Assembly: GCA_034687125.1 (NCBI GenBank)
Contig: JAQGBZ010000162.1
Coordinates: 62,001-126,000, forward strand
Direction: 5' to 3'
Source: Neelides folsomi
Lineage: Eukaryota > Arthropoda > Collembola > Neelipleona > Neelidae
Length of the DNA stretch: 64,000 nucleotides
In this document: positions 63,191-64,000 of the stretch, one piece after another
Layout of the letters: each line of letters starts with the position of its first letter
Position numbering within the stretch: the first letter of the stretch is position 1
Made by a program: the position numbers and the translations under genes
Notes under the pieces: generated by a model
What the model was told of the DNA's origin: nothing
Databases searched by the model: none
Seen by the model: the letters and a program-made list of their open reading frames with translations, nothing else

Positions 63191-64000
63191 TTATTTCCAC
63201 TTAATAGCATTCGTGTTCCCTTTCCCCATTTTTGATTCATAAATTGCATTTTGGAATCGGCCGAAGAAAACGGGGAACCAAAATGGTAACAGAGCAGACG
63301 AAGTAAATGCGTCTTTAGCGGAAGAATTGGAGTTGGAGATTTTTCTCAGCTTTAATTCGTCCATTTGCCCCTTTTTCTTCTGGCCTGTTTGGATGATGAT
63401 GCTCACTTCTTGTCCTGCTGGCTTATACGTTTCAAATTTGGAAGGAGCCATTGTGACGAAATGATATTGAGAAGATCCAAAGTGATGAATTGGTCTCACC
63501 GGCCGTTTCGTTGTAGTTGTACTTGACACCGAATATTGGATCTTTGGTTTCGGTCTGAAATAGTAATTGTATGAGGTTATTTTAGCAGTTGGTCTTGGAG
63601 TTGTGGTCGTGGTCGTGGATGTGACAAGTTCCTTGATCCGGAGAAACATAGGAGGAGTAATTCTGGGCGTCGTGGTCGGCGTCGTGGTCGAAATGTTCCA
63701 TTCAGAAGAAATGACATTTTTGAGGAAATTCTTCAGCAACGGTACATCACGTATCTCCTCACTCACAAAAGTTCTATTGTCGTCCTTGGTATTATTCAAA
63801 GCCAAAGTAGGTGATGACTCTGTAATGACTTCAATTTTGGTCCACTTTGTACTCTCCTCATCACCTCGTTCGACAATGGGAGTCCCTGTCTGTATTTCTC
63901 CTTCTCCGTCGCTCTCCGGCGTCTCCCCAAATGTGCCAGTTTCCATTTGATCATCTCTCAATTCCAAGTCCTCAAGAGAGGCTCGAAGAGAATCTGACTG
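63191..64000 (-). CDS. Thr-rich protein, 3' part only (runs off the window)
   Basis: The frame is open from the window edge (64000) to the stop at 63191, giving about 270 C-terminal residues. No credible start is seen: the first candidate is a TTG, and the frame continues upstream of it to the edge. The protein has an acidic first part, Thr-Pro tracts (STTTPTTTPRITPP, TSTTTTTTPRPT, STTTTKRP), Tyr/Pro-rich patches (YNYYFRPKPK) and a short aromatic hydrophobic segment (LLPFWFPVFFGRF) near the C-terminus. Like its two downstream neighbours it looks like an extracellular, O-glycosylated type of protein. The function is unknown. Confidence 0.65.
   Translation of the reverse strand, partial: QSDSLRASLEDLELRDDQMETGTFGETPESDGEGEIQTGTPIVERGDEESTKWTKIEVITESSPTLALNNTKDDNRTFVSEEIRDVPLLKNFLKNVISSEWNISTTTPTTTPRITPPMFLRIKELVTSTTTTTTPRPTAKITSYNYYFRPKPKIQYSVSSTTTTKRPVRPIHHFGSSQYHFVTMAPSKFETYKPAGQEVSIIIQTGQKKKGQMDELKLRKISNSNSSAKDAFTSSALLPFWFPVFFGRFQNAIYESKMGKGNTNAIKWK

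Overview
The window is eukaryotic nuclear DNA from an arthropod. The genes have many small introns with GT/AG borders, the intergenic DNA is AT-rich, short TTAGG telomere-type repeats occur, and two gene types typical of arthropods are present: a taranis-like SERTA gene and a BTB gene with alternative zinc-finger exons. A crustacean, perhaps a parasitic copepod, is a guess I cannot confirm from the sequence. All exon models were read by hand from reading frames and splice signals. For most genes the exon lengths sum to a multiple of three.

Layout, left to right: IMP3 (-, 0.7-1.6 kb), a U3 snoRNP protein. Then about 14 kb without a recognisable gene; from about 6.2 to 15.9 kb it is clearly richer in GC than other non-coding parts of the window. 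This leads into a SERTA-domain gene like Drosophila taranis (+, 15.9-17.8 kb). Next is a five-exon gene apparently derived from a transposable element (-, 20.6-22.8 kb). A 25-exon TRPA-type cation channel with ankyrin repeats follows (+, 25.7-33.9 kb). A prostaglandin/15-oxo-reductase-like gene (-, 35.9-39.0 kb) has one extra base that breaks its frame, and its second intron holds a 0.9 kb palindromic element. A BTB-zinc-finger gene (+, 42.3-46.4 kb) has three alternative C-terminal zinc-finger cassettes. An HRG-1-like haem transporter (-, 47.9-48.9 kb) and a FHIP/FAM160 gene (+, 49.9-53.3 kb) are head to head. Three Thr/Pro-rich, probably secreted or membrane-anchored proteins lie in tandem on the minus strand (54.8-64.0 kb). 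The last of these is cut by the window edge.

Mobile-element traces are short non-autonomous inverted-repeat elements: a 128-bp MITE at 34.7 kb, a 406-bp element of repeated short motifs at 47.3-47.7 kb, the palindrome inside the reductase intron, and a decayed 75-bp inverted repeat at 53.9 kb. The genes are functionally unrelated (ribosome biogenesis, transcription, sensory channel, redox, haem transport, endosome trafficking). This is an ordinary eukaryotic gene neighbourhood, not an operon. The points most worth checking are the broken reductase, the domesticated transposon-type gene, the alternative zinc-finger cassettes, the GC-AG and 47-nt introns in the channel, and the mucin-like trio.
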